This document shows positions 38,444 to 48,145 of a DNA stretch of 64,000 nt, one piece after another (within the stretch, counting starts at the first letter, position 1; the number at the start of each line of letters is the position of its first letter). Origin of the DNA: Comamonas terrigena NBRC 13299. Lineage in GTDB: Bacteria > Pseudomonadota > Gammaproteobacteria > Burkholderiales > Burkholderiaceae_C. Below the pieces are notes generated by a model. That model made no database searches. It saw only the letters and a program-made list of their open reading frames with translations, and was not told the DNA's origin. Location of the stretch: contig NZ_AP019749.1 in NCBI RefSeq assembly GCF_006740045.1, positions 3,739,001 to 3,803,000 on the forward strand, in the 5' to 3' direction. The position numbers and the translations under genes were made by a program.

Positions 38444-38536
38444 GAAAAGACTCCTTGTTCTGTACCGCACCGGGCGGCGTCATAACCACGCAGCGGTGCA
38501 AAACGGAATCATCCCACGCCGGCAGGCGCTTGCGGC

Positions 38537-38574
38537 ATAAAAAAACCCAGCCGGACGCTCTGTCCGGCTGGGTT
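38537..38574 (-). terminator. Intrinsic terminator of the GMC-cytochrome operon
   Basis: Thirteen-bp perfect stem AACCCAGCCGGAC/GTCCGGCTGGGTT with a GCTCT loop, followed on the minus strand by seven T. Confidence 0.93.
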
Positions 38575-38625
38575 CGATGGGAGGCATGTCCGGCCCGTGA
38601 AGGGCCGGGGTGCGCGCCTTGCGGC

Positions 38626-40005
38626 TTACTGGGCGCGTTCGGGAGCCGCCGCAGCCTGGGTGTGCTTGCGCACCTTGCTGACGTCGCTCGCGCTGACGTT
38701 GGAAGCCTTGTTGCCCCAGCCGTTGCGGATGAAGCTGGCCAGCTGGGCCACTTCTTCGTCGGTCAGGCGATCGGCATAGCCTTGCATGGCCAGGTGCATG
38801 GGGCGGCGGCTGGTCGAAGGCACCGACGTACCGTTCAGGATCACCGACACGAACGGGTTGGCGTCCTTGCCCAGCACCATGGCATTGCCTTGCAGCTCGG
38901 GGAAGATCTCGGGCGCACCCTTGCCGCTCACAAAGTGGCAGGCTGCGCAGTTGTCGAGATACAGACGGGCGCCCACCGGCATGTCCGGCGATGCAGACGT
39001 CAGCAGCGTGGCCGTGGCCTTGCCGGCTTCGTCAGCAGGCAGTGCGGGCATGCTGCGGGGACCGGCAGCGGCCACCTTGGCAGGCACGGCTTCCACCGGC
39101 TGGCCGTCCATGCTCTTCAGGAACACCGCCATGGCGTTCAGGTCGGCATCGGTCATGTACTGCATCGAGTGCTCGACCACCAGCGCCATCTCGCCATTGG
39201 CCACCGCGTGTGCATTGCGGCCCGTTGCCAGGTAGGCGGCGATCTCTTCGGCCGTCCACTTCTGCACGCGAGCATCCTTGCCGCGCAGTGCAGGTGCCGT
39301 CCACTCGTCCACCATGCCGCCGGTCAGGAAGCTGGCATCGCTCAGGCGGGTACCGTCCTGGGCCATGAAGGTCGTGCGCGGGCTGTGGCAGGCGGCGCAG
39401 TGGCCTGCACCTTCGACCAGGTACTGGCCGCGGATCTGCTGCTCGTCACCGGCCATGGGCTTGAACTTGGCTTCACCCGACAGGGCCAGCCAGTTCCAGG
39501 CACGCAGGCCAAAGCGCATGTTGAACGGAAAGGTCAGGCTGGTGGCCTGCACTTCGTTCTTCACGGGCTTCACTTCGGTCTGGATGTAGTCGTACAGGGC
39601 GCGCAGATCGCTTTCCGTCATGAAACGGTAGTTCTCGTACGGCATGGCCGGGTACAGCTGCTGACCGTGGCCACCCACGCCATCGACCATGGCGGCGCGG
39701 AACTGGTCCAGTGTCCAGTTACCGATACCGGTTTCCTTGTCGGGCGTGATGTTGGACGACCAGATGGTGCCCAGCGGGCTTTCGATGCCACGGCCACCGG
39801 CCATGGACTCGCCGCCATTGGCGGTGTGGCAGGCCATGCAGTCGCCTGCACGCATGACATATTCACCACGGCCGGGCTCGGCCTTCCAGTCGGCGGCCAG
39901 GGTTTCGTTGGCCGGGGTGGGCTTGAACGGCGCGTAGGCCAGGGCCAGCGCAGCGACGATACCCAGGACGATCAGTGCAATCAGGATGCTGAGGATTTTT
40001 TTCAT
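38626..40005 (-). CDS. Triheme cytochrome c subunit of a GMC-type dehydrogenase
   Basis: A 459-residue membrane-anchored periplasmic cytochrome. An N-terminal signal or anchor (residues about 3-26) is followed by three c-type heme sites: CMACH (56-60), CAACH (203-207) and CAACH (353-357). This is the layout of gluconate/alcohol dehydrogenase cytochrome subunits that pass electrons to ubiquinone or terminal oxidase. GAGGAG lies nine bases before the ATG at 40005. It is the last gene of the three-gene operon, 12 bases after the flavoprotein. Confidence 0.94.
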   Translation of the reverse strand: MKKILSILIALIVLGIVAALALAYAPFKPTPANETLAADWKAEPGRGEYVMRAGDCMACHTANGGESMAGGRGIESPLGTIWSSNITPDKETGIGNWTLDQFRAAMVDGVGGHGQQLYPAMPYENYRFMTESDLRALYDYIQTEVKPVKNEVQATSLTFPFNMRFGLRAWNWLALSGEAKFKPMAGDEQQIRGQYLVEGAGHCAACHSPRTTFMAQDGTRLSDASFLTGGMVDEWTAPALRGKDARVQKWTAEEIAAYLATGRNAHAVANGEMALVVEHSMQYMTDADLNAMAVFLKSMDGQPVEAVPAKVAAAGPRSMPALPADEAGKATATLLTSASPDMPVGARLYLDNCAACHFVSGKGAPEIFPELQGNAMVLGKDANPFVSVILNGTSVPSTSRRPMHLAMQGYADRLTDEEVAQLASFIRNGWGNKASNVSASDVSKVRKHTQAAAAPERAQ

Positions 40006-40017
40006 GGATGACACTCC

Positions 40018-41787
40018 TCAGACCAACGGACGCGGGTTCTTCAGGTACATGGTACGGATGGCATGCAGCGTCCAGTAAGCCAGACCGCCGACCATGCCGG
40101 TGGGGTTGTACTGGGTGTTCTGCACAAAGTTGCCGGCACCGAAGACGAACACGTTGTGCTTGTCCCAGGTCTGGCAGTAGCGGTTGACCACCCCTTCGGT
40201 GGGCTTCTCGGACATCACGTGGCCGCCGGTGTTGTGCGTGGTCTGGTAGGGACGCACGTCGAACTTGGCACCGATGTTCTTGAACCCCGACTGCATCAGA
40301 TCCGGCTTCAGGGCGTTGCCCACCTCCTCGGCCTTGACCTTCTGGTACTGGGTCATCTTGATGTCGTTTTCCTGCCAGTTGAAGGTCATGCGCATCAACG
40401 GACGGCCATGCGGATCCTTGTAGGTCGGGTCCAGGTCCAGGTGGTTGTTGCGGTAGGACATGTGCGAACCGTGCGTGCCGATCGACATGGAGTGGCCGTA
40501 CCACTCGCCAATGCCCTTCTTCCAGCCCGCACCCCAACCCGGCGTGCCCTTGGGCAGCGGCATGGAGCGGATCGGCTGGCCATTCATGGTGCCGACACGC
40601 CAGTAGGCGCCGCCGATGAAACCCAGCTTGCCGAAGTCGTTCTGGTTGATGCCGTAGTCATCGATGCACATGCCGTTGGAGCCGTGACCGATGAAGGGGT
40701 TGAAGCTTTCGTCCTTGAAGAACAGGGTCACGCCACCATTCATCTGGTAGGCGTAGTTCTTGCCCGTCACACCGGTATTGGTCTTGGGGTCGTAGGGCTT
40801 GCCGATGCCGGACACCAGCAGCAGGTGCACGTTGTTCAGCTGGTAGGACGACAGGATCACCAGGTCCGCAGGCTGGAACACTTCTTCCTGCTTGACCGCG
40901 TCGAAGTATGTCACGCCGGTGGCGGTCTTGCCGTCGGCCGAGCTTTCCACGCGCAGCACTTCAGAGTGGGTGCGGTATTCGAAGTTGGGCTTGCGCTTGA
41001 GGGCGTCCAGCACGGCCGTCTGGGGCGACGACTTGGAGTATTGGTAGCAGCCGAAACGCTCGCAGAAGCCGCAGAAATTGCAAGGCGCCATCTGCATGCC
41101 ATACGGGTTCACATAGGACGTGGACGCGATGCCGGCCGGTGCCGGGAACGGGTGCAGGCCCATGCTCTTGGCGCAGGCTTCGAACTTGCTGGAATCGTAG
41201 GTCGATGGCAGCGCAGGCATGGGGTAGTCCTTGGAGCGCCAGCCTTCGAACGGGTTGCCGCCGGCCTGGATCTGGCCCTTGATGTTGCCTGCCTTGCCGG
41301 AGACACCAGCCACTTCGTCAAACTGGGTGAAGAAAGGCTCCAGCTCGTCATAGCTGACGGGGTAGTCCATCAGGTTCATGCCTTCCGGAATGATGGACTC
41401 GCCCCAGCGCTCCTTCACATAGGTGCGCAGCTTGATTTCTTCCGCCTGCGGACGCCACAGCAGACCGTTCCAGTGCGTGCCGGCACCGCCCACGCCGTTG
41501 GCGGGCAGGAAGGAGCCCATCGAGCGGTAGGGCAAGGCGACTTCGTTGTCGTCGCGGCGCACCGTCACCGTCTGCTGACGGGGGTGCTGCATGTTTTTCA
41601 GGCGCACACCGTAGGTGAGTTCATCGATCTGGTTGGGGTACTTGAACTCGGGCACCGTGTTCTGGTCGCCGCCGCGCTCCAGCGCCACGATCTCCAGCCC
41701 TTCGGCGGCCAGTTCCATCCCGGCGATGGAGCCGGTCCAGCCCAGGCCAACGATGACCACGTCTTTTTTCTTTTCAATGCGTGCCAT
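40018..41787 (-). CDS. GMC-family FAD oxidoreductase, large subunit of periplasmic dehydrogenase
   Basis: A 589-residue flavoprotein of the gluconate 2-dehydrogenase large-subunit type. The FAD-binding start is DVVIVGLGWTGSIAGMELA (about residues 9-27). A Cys-rich stretch NFCGFCERFGCYQYS (about 237-251) may hold a redox cofactor or structural cysteines. The C-terminal FAD motif is NVFVFGAGNFVQNTQYNPTG. It has no signal peptide of its own. It probably crosses the membrane folded, together with the Tat-targeted small subunit encoded just upstream. The sugar or alcohol substrate cannot be told. Confidence 0.93.
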   Translation of the reverse strand: MARIEKKKDVVIVGLGWTGSIAGMELAAEGLEIVALERGGDQNTVPEFKYPNQIDELTYGVRLKNMQHPRQQTVTVRRDDNEVALPYRSMGSFLPANGVGGAGTHWNGLLWRPQAEEIKLRTYVKERWGESIIPEGMNLMDYPVSYDELEPFFTQFDEVAGVSGKAGNIKGQIQAGGNPFEGWRSKDYPMPALPSTYDSSKFEACAKSMGLHPFPAPAGIASTSYVNPYGMQMAPCNFCGFCERFGCYQYSKSSPQTAVLDALKRKPNFEYRTHSEVLRVESSADGKTATGVTYFDAVKQEEVFQPADLVILSSYQLNNVHLLLVSGIGKPYDPKTNTGVTGKNYAYQMNGGVTLFFKDESFNPFIGHGSNGMCIDDYGINQNDFGKLGFIGGAYWRVGTMNGQPIRSMPLPKGTPGWGAGWKKGIGEWYGHSMSIGTHGSHMSYRNNHLDLDPTYKDPHGRPLMRMTFNWQENDIKMTQYQKVKAEEVGNALKPDLMQSGFKNIGAKFDVRPYQTTHNTGGHVMSEKPTEGVVNRYCQTWDKHNVFVFGAGNFVQNTQYNPTGMVGGLAYWTLHAIRTMYLKNPRPLV

Positions 41788-41790
41788 GGT

Positions 41791-42489
41791 TTAAGCCCTT
41801 TCGCCCTTGATGGATACCGGTCCCAGTGGGTACTTCTTGTTGTGCTGGTCGACCCATTCCGCGTAGCTGGCACGCGCACCGGGGAAACCGATGTACTTCC
41901 AGGCCTGCATGCCATGGTTGCCGCCGTGCACGGGGTCGGCGAAGTAGCCTTCCTTGGTGTTGGCCAGCAGGGTGGCGAAGAAAAAGCTCAGCTCGGGAGC
42001 CAGCTTGATCTCCCCCTTTTGCAGGGCGGTCAGGGCTTCGTTCTGCTGCTCGACCGTCAGGCTCTTGAATTCCTTGCCAAAGCGTTCCTGGCACGCTGCG
42101 TTGAAGGCAGGGATGGCCTGGCGGTACAGCTGCGCCGGCGTCAGCGGCGATTGCCAGCCGCGATCGGGCGTGGCGGCCGGGTCGTGCGGGCCTTCCATGT
42201 ACCAGATGTCGGCATTGCCGTAGTAGTCCTTCAGCTGGCGGTCGATGAACACCGGCACATGGGCTTCGATGGCACCTGGGCCGTCCCCTTCCGAGGGGAT
42301 CAGGCGTGCGGTGGCAGCCAGCACAAAAGCCCACTCCTCTGCGTTGAAGTACACGGGCTGGTACTTGTCCAGCGGTACGGGGGCTTCCTTGGAGTTGGCA
42401 TGGAACGTCATGGCGACGCCCGTCAGTGCCACACCGGCACCGGATGCCATCAGGAAAGATCGGCGGCTGGGTGGGGAAAAGTTAGACAT
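41791..42489 (-). CDS. Gluconate 2-dehydrogenase subunit 3-family protein with Tat signal
   Basis: A 232-residue small subunit. The N-terminus SRRSFLMASGAGVALTGVAM carries a twin-arginine export signal. The mature part has the family segments FNAEEWAFVLAATARLIPSE and VHGGNHGMQAWKYIGFPGA. It is the first gene of the operon and three bases separate it from the flavoprotein gene. Its Tat signal is expected to export both subunits as a complex to the periplasm. The ATG at 42489 is chosen because the Tat motif follows within ten residues. Confidence 0.92.
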   Translation of the reverse strand: MSNFSPPSRRSFLMASGAGVALTGVAMTFHANSKEAPVPLDKYQPVYFNAEEWAFVLAATARLIPSEGDGPGAIEAHVPVFIDRQLKDYYGNADIWYMEGPHDPAATPDRGWQSPLTPAQLYRQAIPAFNAACQERFGKEFKSLTVEQQNEALTALQKGEIKLAPELSFFFATLLANTKEGYFADPVHGGNHGMQAWKYIGFPGARASYAEWVDQHNKKYPLGPVSIKGERA

Positions 42490-42926
42490 TTTTCTATTCC
42501 TACATCGTGTCAACACCGCGCCACACGCCAGTGTGTGGGAAGTGTTTCGTTGCATCGAACGTGGTTTTTTGGCAATGCAGAAGTTAGATCTACATCACAA
42601 AAAATGCACTTTCGAAGGTGCGCGCGCACACATAACTCCCGCTTCTTTGAGCGAGATCATGTTGTTTTAATGCTCCGATACTAGTAGCGCTGGCAAGCAT
42701 TTGTTTCAGAGGCCACGCACAACTGCAAACCACCAGTGGTTTTTTATTGGAGAAAAATACTGGGGTTTTCCATTAGATATAAGACCCAAGACTTGTGCTT
42801 ACGTTTTCTCCCTCGGTCACGAGGTCGATCATGACCCCGCACACGCCTGCAAACACGCCTGCCGCCCCTGGGTGGCATGGCAGCTGGCGGTCCCGTTCTA
42901 CCGGGACGATGGCGGCATCCAAGGCA
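42490..42926. other. AT-richer control region upstream of the dehydrogenase operon
   Basis: About 440 bp without a gene, noticeably richer in A and T than its surroundings. It holds an imperfect palindrome GCACTTTCGAAGGTGC (42606-42621) and an AACCAC/GTGGTT inverted repeat followed by T (42728-42745). Either could be a regulator site. I cannot assign a regulator or a definite promoter. Confidence 0.5.
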
Positions 42927-42963
42927 TAAAAAAATCCGCTGCAAACCAGGGTTTGCAGCGGAT
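42927..42963 (-). terminator. Intrinsic terminator of the recO-pdxJ-acpS-nagZ unit
   Basis: Perfect 13-bp stem ATCCGCTGCAAAC/GTTTGCAGCGGAT with a CAGG loop, followed on the minus strand by seven T. It lies 34 bases beyond the nagZ stop. Confidence 0.92.
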
Positions 42964-42996
42964 CGGCGGATACAGGGCCCCTGTCGGGCCGGGTGT

Positions 42997-44097
42997 TCAG
43001 GGCAGCTGGTCCAGCGCCTGCAGATAGGCGGGCTGGCGCATCAAATCGTCCCAGGCCTGGGGCTCGGTGTCCGGCAGCAGCGACACGCGGCGCGATTCGG
43101 AATCCACATCCGGCACCCAGCGGCCATCGCGCAGCGCCGCATCCATGCCGTCGAGCAACTGGTCCACGTGCTCGCCAAAGCCCAGGCTCTGATTGCACAG
43201 CAGCACCATGTCGCAGCCCGCCTGCAGCGCGGACAGCGCAGCTTCGGTGTAGCTGATCAGCGGGCCACTGCTGCCGTGCAGGCGCCGGGCACCCTCCATG
43301 CTCAGGTCGTCGCTGAAGATCGCGCCGTCATAGCGCAGGCGGCTGCGCAGAATGTCCTTGAGCCATTTTTCGCTGAAACCCGCCGGACGCTTGTCCACCT
43401 TGGGGTAGATCACGTGGGCGGGCATCACGGCCGTCAGCACGCTGGAAAGCCACGGGTACGGCGCAGCATCTTCGTCCAGAATGGCTTTCAGGCTGCGCGG
43501 GTCCACGGGGATATCGACATGCGAATCCGCCTTCACAAAGCCGTGGCCCGGAAAGTGTTTGCCGCAGTTGCCCATGCCGGCCTGCAGCAGGCCGTGCATC
43601 AGGCTCCTGGCCAGGGCCGCCACCACACGCGGGTCCCGGTGGAAGCTGCGGTCCCCGATGACCGAGCTTTCGCCATAGTCCAGGTCCAGCACCGGGGTGA
43701 AGCTGAAATCCACACCACAGGCGCGCAATTCGCTGCCCAGCACATAGCCGGCCGCGGTGGCGGCATTCAGGGCCCGCATGGCGCCGCTGCCTTCGCGGTG
43801 CTTGCTGCCCTTGCCGTCATCCATCCACATTGCACCCAGGGCGCGCATGGGAGGGATGTGGGTGAAACCATCGGTGCGAAAGCGCTGCACGCGGCCGCCT
43901 TCGTGGTCCACACAGATCAGCAGGTCCGGCTGCACGGCCTTGATGTCGGCACACAGCTGCACCAGGGCCGCCCGGTCTTCCCAGTTGCGCTTGAACAGAA
44001 TGATGCCGCCCACCAGCGGGTGGGCCAGGCGTGCGCGGTCCGCGTCGGAGAGCGAGGTGCCGGCGATGTCGATGATCAAAGGAGCGTGCAAGCGCAT
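42997..44097 (-). CDS. nagZ: Beta-N-acetylhexosaminidase NagZ
   Basis: A 366-residue glycoside hydrolase family 3 enzyme that removes N-acetylglucosamine from muropeptides in cell-wall recycling. Motifs: LLICVDHEGGRVQRF, the catalytic loop GKHFPGHGFVKADSHVDIP with Asp/His, and the nucleophile region AIFSDDLSMEGA. It is cytoplasmic, with no signal peptide. The ATG at 44097 (MRLHAPLIIDIAGTSL) is chosen. It follows acpS by 87 bases in a common Comamonadaceae order. Confidence 0.96.
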   Translation of the reverse strand: MRLHAPLIIDIAGTSLSDADRARLAHPLVGGIILFKRNWEDRAALVQLCADIKAVQPDLLICVDHEGGRVQRFRTDGFTHIPPMRALGAMWMDDGKGSKHREGSGAMRALNAATAAGYVLGSELRACGVDFSFTPVLDLDYGESSVIGDRSFHRDPRVVAALARSLMHGLLQAGMGNCGKHFPGHGFVKADSHVDIPVDPRSLKAILDEDAAPYPWLSSVLTAVMPAHVIYPKVDKRPAGFSEKWLKDILRSRLRYDGAIFSDDLSMEGARRLHGSSGPLISYTEAALSALQAGCDMVLLCNQSLGFGEHVDQLLDGMDAALRDGRWVPDVDSESRRVSLLPDTEPQAWDDLMRQPAYLQALDQLP

Positions 44098-44184
44098 GGA
44101 GATACCTTGGAAACGGGTGAAGGTGTCAGAGACTTCGGTGCAGATCGCGGCCCGCGCTGCTGTTGCGCACGGGCGGCCATCCAT

Positions 44185-44580
44185 TCAGGGCTTTTTTTCG
44201 ACCACACAGTAGCTGGTGGCGTATTCCGATTCATCGGACATGGAGATGTGGGCCTGCAGGCCCCGGGCCTCGCACCAGGCCTTGAGCGCGCCATGCAGCA
44301 CCACCGTGGGCTGGCCGCTGGGCAGGTTGGCAATCTCGCAGCTGCGCCAGGTCATGGGCATGACCATGCCCAGGCCGATGGCCTTGCTGAACGCCTCCTT
44401 GGCCGAAAAACGCGTGGCCACGTAACGCACGCCGCGGTCCGGCCAGCGCTCGCTGCGCTTTTTCCAGGTCGCGATTTCGGCGTCGCTCAGCACCTTGCGG
44501 GCAAAGCGCTCGCCGTGCCGCTCCAGGCTGGCGCGGATGCGGCGGATGTCACAGATATCGGTACCAATGCCGTAGATCAT
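44185..44580 (-). CDS. acpS: Holo-[acyl-carrier-protein] synthase
   Basis: A 131-residue enzyme that transfers 4'-phosphopantetheine from CoA to acyl carrier protein. It opens [19 protein letters not shown] and has the conserved magnesium/CoA motif [17 protein letters not shown] (about residues 54-70). The ATG at 44580 is chosen over upstream in-frame codons. The acceptor protein, acpP, lies about 12 kb away on the same strand. The gene follows pdxJ. Confidence 0.96.
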   Translation of the reverse strand: MIYGIGTDICDIRRIRASLERHGERFARKVLSDAEIATWKKRSERWPDRGVRYVATRFSAKEAFSKAIGLGMVMPMTWRSCEIANLPSGQPTVVLHGALKAWCEARGLQAHISMSDESEYATSYCVVEKKP

Positions 44581-44661
44581 CAAAGAACCCTCCGCACAGT
44601 CAATGCCTCGCCACCGAGGCCGCCACACAGACCGCCAGCGCGGCGGCGTGGCCCCTCGTCT

Positions 44662-45444
44662 TCACGCCCGGTCCGCCATGCCGGCATCGATGGCACGCTG
44701 GTAACCACGCACAGTCTCGGCATAGCCCAGCTCCAGCGCATCGGCGATCAGTGCATGGCCGATCGACACCTCCGCCACCCCCGGCACCTGGGCCACAAAG
44801 GCCGGCAGGTTGTCACGGTTCAGATCGTGCCCGGCGTTGATGCCCAGGCCCACATCCAGCGCAGCCTGGGCGGCGGCCGCGTAGATGCGCAGCTGCTCGG
44901 CATGCTGGGGCGTTCCCCAGGAGGCGGCATAGGGTTCGGTGTACAGCTCCACGCGGTCCGCGCCCACGGCCTGGGCTGCGGCCATCTGCTCGGGCACCGG
45001 GTCCATGAACAGGCTCACGCGCACCCCCAGGGCTTTGCATTCGGCAATCAGCGGACGCAGGCGCTCGGCATCCTGCGGAAAGGTCCAGCCATGGTCGCTG
45101 GTGAACTGCTCCTCGCTGTCCGGCACGAAGGTGGCCTGATGCGGGCGCACCTGCCGGATGAAGTCCATCAGGTTCTGCGTGGGATTGCCTTCGATATTGA
45201 ACTCCGCCCGCGGCCAGGCCTGCATTAGCTCGGCCAGTTCGTACACATCCGTGCCGCGAATATGCCGCTCGTCCGGCCGCGGGTGGATGGTGATGCCCTG
45301 GGCACCGGCCTCGAGGCACAGCTGTGCCGCACGCGTGACGCTGGGAATGCCGAGGTGGCGCGTGTTGCGCACCAGCGCGACCTTGTTGACGTTGACGGAC
45401 AGCGCGGTGCGCACGGCACCGGACGAAACGGGAGAAGCGGTCAT
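44662..45444 (-). CDS. pdxJ: Pyridoxine 5'-phosphate synthase
   Basis: A 260-residue TIM-barrel enzyme that condenses 1-deoxyxylulose 5-phosphate with 3-amino-2-oxopropyl phosphate in vitamin B6 synthesis. Motifs: [33 protein letters not shown] and [18 protein letters not shown]. The ATG at 45444 overlaps the expected recO stop as ATGA. In this sequence the same frame is open right through recO, giving an apparent 521-residue RecO-PdxJ fusion, caused by one extra base in recO (see recO). Confidence 0.95.
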   Translation of the reverse strand: MTASPVSSGAVRTALSVNVNKVALVRNTRHLGIPSVTRAAQLCLEAGAQGITIHPRPDERHIRGTDVYELAELMQAWPRAEFNIEGNPTQNLMDFIRQVRPHQATFVPDSEEQFTSDHGWTFPQDAERLRPLIAECKALGVRVSLFMDPVPEQMAAAQAVGADRVELYTEPYAASWGTPQHAEQLRIYAAAAQAALDVGLGINAGHDLNRDNLPAFVAQVPGVAEVSIGHALIADALELGYAETVRGYQRAIDAGMADRA

Positions 45445-46227
45445 AGCGATTGAAGATCCAACATCAGCTGGCGGGTGCGCAGCGGGGGGGTTGCCGCAAT
45501 GGTATTGCAACAGCGCCCGCAGCTGCGGCTTGAGCGGCGCGGCCACGGCTTCGCAGCAGCGTGCCAGGGCGGTCATCGGGTCTTTTTGTTGCAGCGCGGT
45601 ATTCAGCGCCAGCCACTGCGCTCCGTGGAGGCTGCCACGCGGGCTGGTGGTGGCTTGCAGGCCGGATTCGGCGGCCAGGGCATAGCGGGCCTCGGGTTGC
45701 AGCGGCTGCAGAGTCAGGGTTTCGCTGTCCAGCGCAGGCAGCAGACCCAGCTCACGCAGCAGCAGCAGCTCGAACGCGCGCAGTGCGGGCTCCACGGCAG
45801 CCTCCCCCTCCCCGGCCTGGCGGCGCGGCGCCGAGGCTGCGGCCAGCAGGCGCACGACTGCGGCATAGGCGTCGAACAGCAGCGCGTACGGGTCTTCGCG
45901 GGCCAGCAGACGCAGCAGCAGCTCGTTCAGGTACATGCCGGTCATCAGTCCGTCGCCCATGGGCAGCACATGGCCGCCGGCCCATTCCGCCCCTTTGAGC
46001 ACATGGATGTCGGCTGCTCCGTCGCCCGACAGCGTCCAGTTCAGCCGCAGCGGCTGCAGCGCCAGCAGCACCGGCCGGAAATTGGAGGTGTGGCGTTTGA
46101 CCCCCTTGGCCACCAGCGCCACCCGCCCACGGTGGCGGGTGAAGCATTCCAGGATCAGACTGGATTCGCTCCAGTCGTACTGGTGCAGGATGAAGGCAGG
46201 TTCTTCGCTAACCCTTTTGGTGGCCAT
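45441..46227 (-). pseudogene. recO: DNA repair protein RecO, frameshifted near its 3' end
   Basis: About 260 residues of RecO (RecFOR recombination mediator): an N-terminal OB-fold ([20 protein letters not shown]) and a helical C-terminal part ending LLQYHCG. After NPP the frame leaves the family sequence. Removing one C from the C7 tract (G7 at 45484-45490 on plus) restores [13 protein letters not shown] and a TGA that overlaps the pdxJ ATG, the normal arrangement. As given, recO runs into pdxJ. A sequencing or assembly error in the homopolymer is the simplest cause; slippage or a true mutation is possible. Only the last 13 residues or so are affected, so function may persist. Confidence 0.88.
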
Positions 46228-46236
46228 GGTGCGGTG

Positions 46237-46261
46237 AAAACAAAAGGCCCCGAAGGGCCTT
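46237..46261 (-). terminator. Intrinsic terminator after era
   Basis: Stem AAGGCCC/GGGCCTT with a CGAA loop (TTCG on the transcript), followed on the minus strand by TTTTGTTTTC. It separates rnc-era from recO. Confidence 0.82.
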
Positions 46262-46376
46262 GGAATGAAAGGCTGTCACAGAGCCTCACAGTGTCGCAGA
46301 GCGCGCTGTGCAGCGGCCGATGCCGGGCGCAAGCCCTTGGCACGGCGCAACGAAGGCCTCTTGCGGCACCTGGCGC

Positions 46377-47465
46377 TCACTCGTAACCGAAGGATTTGAC
46401 GCGGGCCTCGTCGTCAGCCCAGCCGGACTTCACCTTGACCCAGACTTCCAGGAACACCTTGGCGTCGAACTGCTTTTCCAGTTCCTGGCGCGCTTCGGTG
46501 CTGATGCGCTTGAGGCGTTCGCCCCCCTGGCCGATCACCATGGCCTTGTGGCCATCGCGCTCCACCACGATGGTGGCGGCCACGCGCATGAAGCGCTTGT
46601 GGGTCTTGCTGGGCTCTTCCTCGAACTTGTCGATGACCACCGTCGAGGTATAGGGCAGCTCGTCGCCGGTGAAGCGAAACAGCTTTTCACGCACGGTTTC
46701 GGCAGCCAGGAACTTCTCGCTGCGGTCGGTCAGCTCGTTCTGGCTGTAGAACCAGGGCTGCTGCGGCAGGTACTTGGCGCAGATGCCGTACATGCGCTCG
46801 ATGTCCTTCTTGTTCTTGGCCGACATGGGCACGAACTCTGCGAAGGGGTGGCGCTCCTGCATGCTTTGCAGCCAGGGAGCGATTTCGTGGCGGCGGCCCA
46901 CGGCATCCAGCTTGTTGGCGATCAGCAGCGTGGGGATGCCGGGCTTGAACAGGCTCAGCACCTTGGCGTCGGCCAGGGTGAAGCTGCCGGCCTCGACCAC
47001 GAACAGAATCAGGTCCACGTCACCGATGGCCCCCATCACCGTCTTGTTCAGCGATTTGTTCAGTGCGGTCGAGTGCTTGGTCTGGAAACCCGGGGTGTCC
47101 ACAAAGACGAACTGGGTGTCGTCCTTGGTGTGGATGCCTGTGATGCGGTGGCGCGTGGTCTGTGCCTTGCGCGAGGTGATGGAGATCTTCTGCCCCACCA
47201 GCGCGTTCATCAGCGTGGACTTGCCCACGTTGGGCTTGCCGACGATGGCGATCAGGCCACAGCGCTGCTCTTCCACCGGCACTTCGCGCACGGGCTCAGC
47301 GGCGCTTTCCTCTTCGCTGCGGATGGGCGTGGCGGCCGCTCCGGGCTTGGCCCCGGACAGCATGGCACTGATGTAGTCCAGGCTGGGATCGTTGATGTCG
47401 ATCTGGCTCTTGGCGCGATCGGGGCTGGTTTTGCCTGCTGTTTTTTTCTTGGCAGCGTCGGTCAT
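46377..47465 (-). CDS. era: GTPase Era
   Basis: A 362-residue GTPase that binds 16S rRNA and helps mature the 30S subunit. G1 is [10 protein letters not shown]3 is DTPGF, and G4 is NKLD. A C-terminal KH domain follows ([20 protein letters not shown]). It has an N-terminal extension of about 70 residues rich in K, A and S relative to E. coli Era (301 residues), a length seen in this family. The ATG at 47465 overlaps the rnc stop by four bases (ATGA), so translation is coupled. Confidence 0.96.
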   Translation of the reverse strand: MTDAAKKKTAGKTSPDRAKSQIDINDPSLDYISAMLSGAKPGAAATPIRSEEESAAEPVREVPVEEQRCGLIAIVGKPNVGKSTLMNALVGQKISITSRKAQTTRHRITGIHTKDDTQFVFVDTPGFQTKHSTALNKSLNKTVMGAIGDVDLILFVVEAGSFTLADAKVLSLFKPGIPTLLIANKLDAVGRRHEIAPWLQSMQERHPFAEFVPMSAKNKKDIERMYGICAKYLPQQPWFYSQNELTDRSEKFLAAETVREKLFRFTGDELPYTSTVVIDKFEEEPSKTHKRFMRVAATIVVERDGHKAMVIGQGGERLKRISTEARQELEKQFDAKVFLEVWVKVKSGWADDEARVKSFGYE

Positions 47466-48145
47466 GGATGTTTCGCTTTCAGTTGATCGAGCAAGGCAGC
47501 GGCTGCTGCCTGCTCCGCAGCACGGCGCGAAGCGCCTGTGCCGTTGGCATGGAGGTGGAGTTCTGCGATTTCGCAGGCCACCTCGAAGGTTTGCAAATGC
47601 GCGGCCCCGGTGATCTCTGCCACTTTGTACTGCGGCAGCTTCATGCGACGGCCCTGCAGCCATTCCTGCAGTGCGGTCTTGGGGTCTTTTTGCACCGCAC
47701 GCATGTGCGGGTTGATGTCCACCCCCTCATAGAGGTGGTGCACCAGACGTTCGGCCGTGCGGTAGTCGGCGTCCAGATAGACGGCGCCGATCAGCGCTTC
47801 CACGGCATCGGCCAGGATGGAGGGGCGCTGCTTGCCGCCCGACTTGGCTTCGCCTTCGCCCAGGCGCAGCAGGCCGGACAGCTCCAGCTTGAGTGCGATC
47901 TGGTGCAGCGTGCCTTCCTTGACGAGGTTGGCACGCACGCGGGAGAGATCGCCTTCGGGCAGCGACTGCAGCCTTTGGTACAGCAGTGTGGAGACGGCCA
48001 GGCTGAGCACGGAGTCCCCCAGGAACTCCAGGCGTTCGTTGTTGTCCGCCGAGAAGCTGCGGTGCGTCAGCGCACGTTGCAGCAAGGCGGGTTCAGAAAA
48101 ATTATGTTGCAGACGCTGCTGCAAAGCTAAAAGGCCGGGTAGCAC
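47462..48145 (-). CDS. rnc: Ribonuclease III
   Basis: A 227-residue double-strand-specific RNase that processes rRNA precursors. The catalytic signature is [17 protein letters not shown] (about residues 34-50). The second acidic cluster is in [15 protein letters not shown]. The C-terminal double-stranded-RNA-binding domain is at about 155-225. The start is GTG at 48145. It is coupled to era by a four-base overlap. Confidence 0.96.
   Translation of the reverse strand: MLPGLLALQQRLQHNFSEPALLQRALTHRSFSADNNERLEFLGDSVLSLAVSTLLYQRLQSLPEGDLSRVRANLVKEGTLHQIALKLELSGLLRLGEGEAKSGGKQRPSILADAVEALIGAVYLDADYRTAERLVHHLYEGVDINPHMRAVQKDPKTALQEWLQGRRMKLPQYKVAEITGAAHLQTFEVACEIAELHLHANGTGASRRAAEQAAAAALLDQLKAKHP

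Noticed and set aside
40063..42684. An 873-codon plus-strand frame opposite the dehydrogenase operon
   Set aside because: It mirrors three well-supported minus-strand genes and has antisense-type composition with no family motif.
42877..45228. A 783-codon plus-strand frame opposite nagZ, acpS and pdxJ
   Set aside because: It is the antisense of genes with clear motifs and operon structure, with no independent support.
44662..46227. A genuine RecO-PdxJ fusion enzyme
   Set aside because: The normal RecO C-terminus and an overlapping stop are present one frame away, so a single-base change in a homopolymer explains the open frame better than a functional fusion.
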